Source: Clostridia bacterium | GTDB lineage: Bacteria > Bacillota > Clostridia > Oscillospirales > Acutalibacteraceae | Reading direction: 5' to 3' | Assembly (NCBI GenBank): GCA_024689165.1 | Contig: JAILDS010000299.1 | Coordinates: 1-8,560 of the forward strand | Length of the DNA: 8,560 bases | Shown here: in pieces, positions 7,191-8,560 of the stretch | Layout of the letters: every line of letters begins with the position of its first letter | Numbering within the stretch: the first letter of the stretch is position 1 | Notes under the pieces: model-generated | Told to the model about the DNA's origin: nothing | What the model saw: the letters and a program-made list of their open reading frames with translations, nothing else | The model's database searches: none | Made by a program: the position numbers and the translations under genes

Positions 7191-8560
7191 TCAGTTTTCC
7201 TCCTTGACTGTATAATACCTTGTATCTCCTTTTACCGGTTCGAGAGGTCGCCCTCCGCCCGTATAAAATTTGCCGAAAAATTCCACGTACTGCAGCCTGT
7301 TGGTGTGCACGTAGGCGCCTATGACGTTGATGCCGAAGTTCGCGATATGCCCGACCGCTCCGACGACGATGAGCATCACGACCCTCAGCGCGGGGGAACC
7401 GGGCAGCACGCACAGCATGTTTATGACCTGTGCGATGACGCCCGTGGCAAGTCCCAGCGCGAGGAGACGCGCGTAAGAAAGGACGTCGCCGAGATATCCG
7501 CCGAAAAGATCGTATACTGAGTACAGCCCGAGAGCGATCTTCCCGCCGATCCCCTTCGACTCTCTGCCGCCGGTAAGGATAACGAGCACGACGCCAGGGA
7601 TGAGCAGCCACAGCTTGACCTTATCCATCCAAGAGGGAACGTCTGTGAACAGCGAGAAGAAGATCGGGGCGAGACCCAGAACCATCAGGAAGGTCGGGAC
7701 CGTCTGACAGAAGGCGTCGAATTTTTTGCCGTGCCGCCAGGAGTTGATCCCGCTGATAAGCACGCCCGTAAAAAGATGAACAAGCCCGAATATGAAGCAG
7801 ACGACAAGCACCGACAGCAGGTCCTGCAGAGGGTCCTTCCACAGCGCGAGCGTTATCGGCGGTTTGAACAGCACGTCCTCGCGCACGACGTTGATCATGT
7901 CGCCGAACCAGCTTCCGTACATCGCGCCCCAGAAGGTCGTGGAGATGCCGCAGAACAGGTACATTTTGACGAAGCTCTTCCGCGCGTCGGTCATGGTTTT
8001 GCCGAACCGTATCAGAGCAAATGCGCAGGCGAGGGTCATCATCAGGCCATAGCCGCCGTCGGAGAACATCATGCCGAAGAAGAAATAGTAGAAAAACGCC
8101 ATGACGCCGGTGGGATCGATATCATCCTTCCCGGGCAGCGAATACATGGCGGTGATGCCCTCGAGCGGCGAAGCGAAGCCGTTGTTCTTCAGCACGACAG
8201 GAACGTCTTCGTCCGGAGCCGGGTCCGATACCGTAACGGCAGCGGAAAAACGCTTCGGAACGGCTTTTTCGAGTTTTTCTGCGTTCTGAGAGGTGCAGTA
8301 GCCTTTATACCAGACGACAGTTCCGTCCGAACGGAAATTAGGTCTGGCCTCGAGCACAGCCTTCTTTACGCTCAAAGCGTCGCGAAGCAGCCTGAATTCC
8401 TTCTCGCGCTCCTTGAGCGCCGCGACTTCCGACTCAAGCCGGGTTATCTCTGCGTCAAGCTCATCTGCGCGGGAAAGATATTTATCTCTTACCTCGGACG
8501 GAGTACCCGTCTCGGGCGGGGTAAAGCGTGAAAAGCCGAGCTGCCTCAGCGCGTTTTCTA
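7191..8560 (-). CDS. ntpI: V/A-type ATPase membrane subunit I (partial, 5' end outside window)
   Basis: Subunit I (the a-subunit homologue) forms the stationary membrane half-channels that feed ions to the K ring, and its N-terminal part anchors the peripheral stalks. The frame is open to the window edge, with its first complete codon at 8556-8558, so about 455 C-terminal residues are visible; the family is usually about 600-660. The visible part begins with a charged coiled-coil stretch (about 8410-8560) and a soluble segment. The membrane domain follows with the family motifs DPTGVMAFFYYFFFGMMF and SDGGYG, then several hydrophobic helices. Two conserved arginines stand out: R in SYARLLALGLA (codon 7467-7469) and R in VHTNRLQYVEFFGKFY (codon 7296-7298). 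They align with yeast Vph1 R735 and R799, which are needed for ion transfer. The TTG at 8373-8375 is not the start, because coding continues upstream without a stop. Its last codons contain the ribosome binding site of ntpK, 1 bp downstream. The identification is firm. Confidence 0.96.
   Translation of the reverse strand, partial: ENALRQLGFSRFTPPETGTPSEVRDKYLSRADELDAEITRLESEVAALKEREKEFRLLRDALSVKKAVLEARPNFRSDGTVVWYKGYCTSQNAEKLEKAVPKRFSAAVTVSDPAPDEDVPVVLKNNGFASPLEGITAMYSLPGKDDIDPTGVMAFFYYFFFGMMFSDGGYGLMMTLACAFALIRFGKTMTDARKSFVKMYLFCGISTTFWGAMYGSWFGDMINVVREDVLFKPPITLALWKDPLQDLLSVLVVCFIFGLVHLFTGVLISGINSWRHGKKFDAFCQTVPTFLMVLGLAPIFFSLFTDVPSWMDKVKLWLLIPGVVLVILTGGRESKGIGGKIALGLYSVYDLFGGYLGDVLSYARLLALGLATGVIAQVINMLCVLPGSPALRVVMLIVVGAVGHIANFGINVIGAYVHTNRLQYVEFFGKFYTGGGRPLEPVKGDTRYYTVKEEN
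7199..7205 (-). promoter_or_regulatory. Strong ribosome binding site for ntpK
   Basis: The minus strand reads AAGGAGG, nine bases before the ATG at 7187-7189 and inside the end of ntpI. It is the best Shine-Dalgarno match in the window and fixes the ntpK start. A strong site fits the many K copies per enzyme (ten in the E. hirae ring). That link to stoichiometry is inference. Confidence 0.85.

Noticed and set aside
8373..8375. TTG as a possible start of a short, 394-residue subunit I.
   Set aside because: The same frame stays open for 61 more codons to the window edge and encodes the coiled coil expected of subunit I, so the gene simply runs out of the window.
7731..8531. A 266-codon plus-strand open frame opposite ntpI.
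   Set aside because: The translation is rich in His, Arg and Glu with no recognisable domain, and it mirrors the conserved coding of subunit I.

Overview
The window is almost entirely one operon for a bacterial V/A-type ATPase (Na+ or H+ translocating), followed by a lysophospholipase-like hydrolase. Every gene reads on the minus strand. In transcription order, from high to low coordinates, they are: subunit I (5' end beyond the window), K, E, C, F, A, B, D, then the PldB-type alpha/beta hydrolase. This I-K-E-C-F-A-B-D order is the one known from the Enterococcus hirae ntp operon and many Clostridia. The DNA is GC-rich, genes are packed with 1-8 bp overlaps or gaps of 1-9 bp, and several starts have Gram-positive-style AAGGAG or AAGGAGG ribosome binding sites. 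Together these suggest a GC-rich anaerobic member of the Clostridia (Bacillota). That placement is inference; no 16S rRNA or other taxonomic marker is present.

Region by region: 8560-7191 holds the C-terminal roughly 455 residues of membrane subunit I, with both half-channel arginines. 7189-6716 is the rotor-ring proteolipid K. 6719-6144 is peripheral-stalk subunit E. 6140-5166 is subunit C, the socket between ring and central shaft. 5173-4862 is shaft subunit F. 4852-3080 is catalytic subunit A, 3080-1710 is non-catalytic subunit B, and 1706-1056 is shaft subunit D. After a 56 bp spacer with no convincing terminator comes the hydrolase at 999-22.

The subunits form one machine. A and B make the hexameric head, D and F the rotating shaft, C joins the shaft to the K ring, I provides the ion half-channels, and E (with a partner G/H subunit not visible here, probably encoded upstream of I) forms the peripheral stalk. 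Subunit K keeps every Na+-coordinating side chain defined in the E. hirae ring (equivalents of T64, Q65, Q110 and E139), so I infer Na+ as the coupling ion. Whether the enzyme mainly pumps or makes ATP cannot be read from the sequence.

I found no mobile element, CRISPR array, tRNA, rRNA, riboswitch or clear promoter. The content is conserved and mostly ordinary; I did not find a previously undescribed system. The points most worth a second look are the Na+ signature, the hydrolase at the end of the operon, and the uneven strength of ribosome binding sites along the operon.
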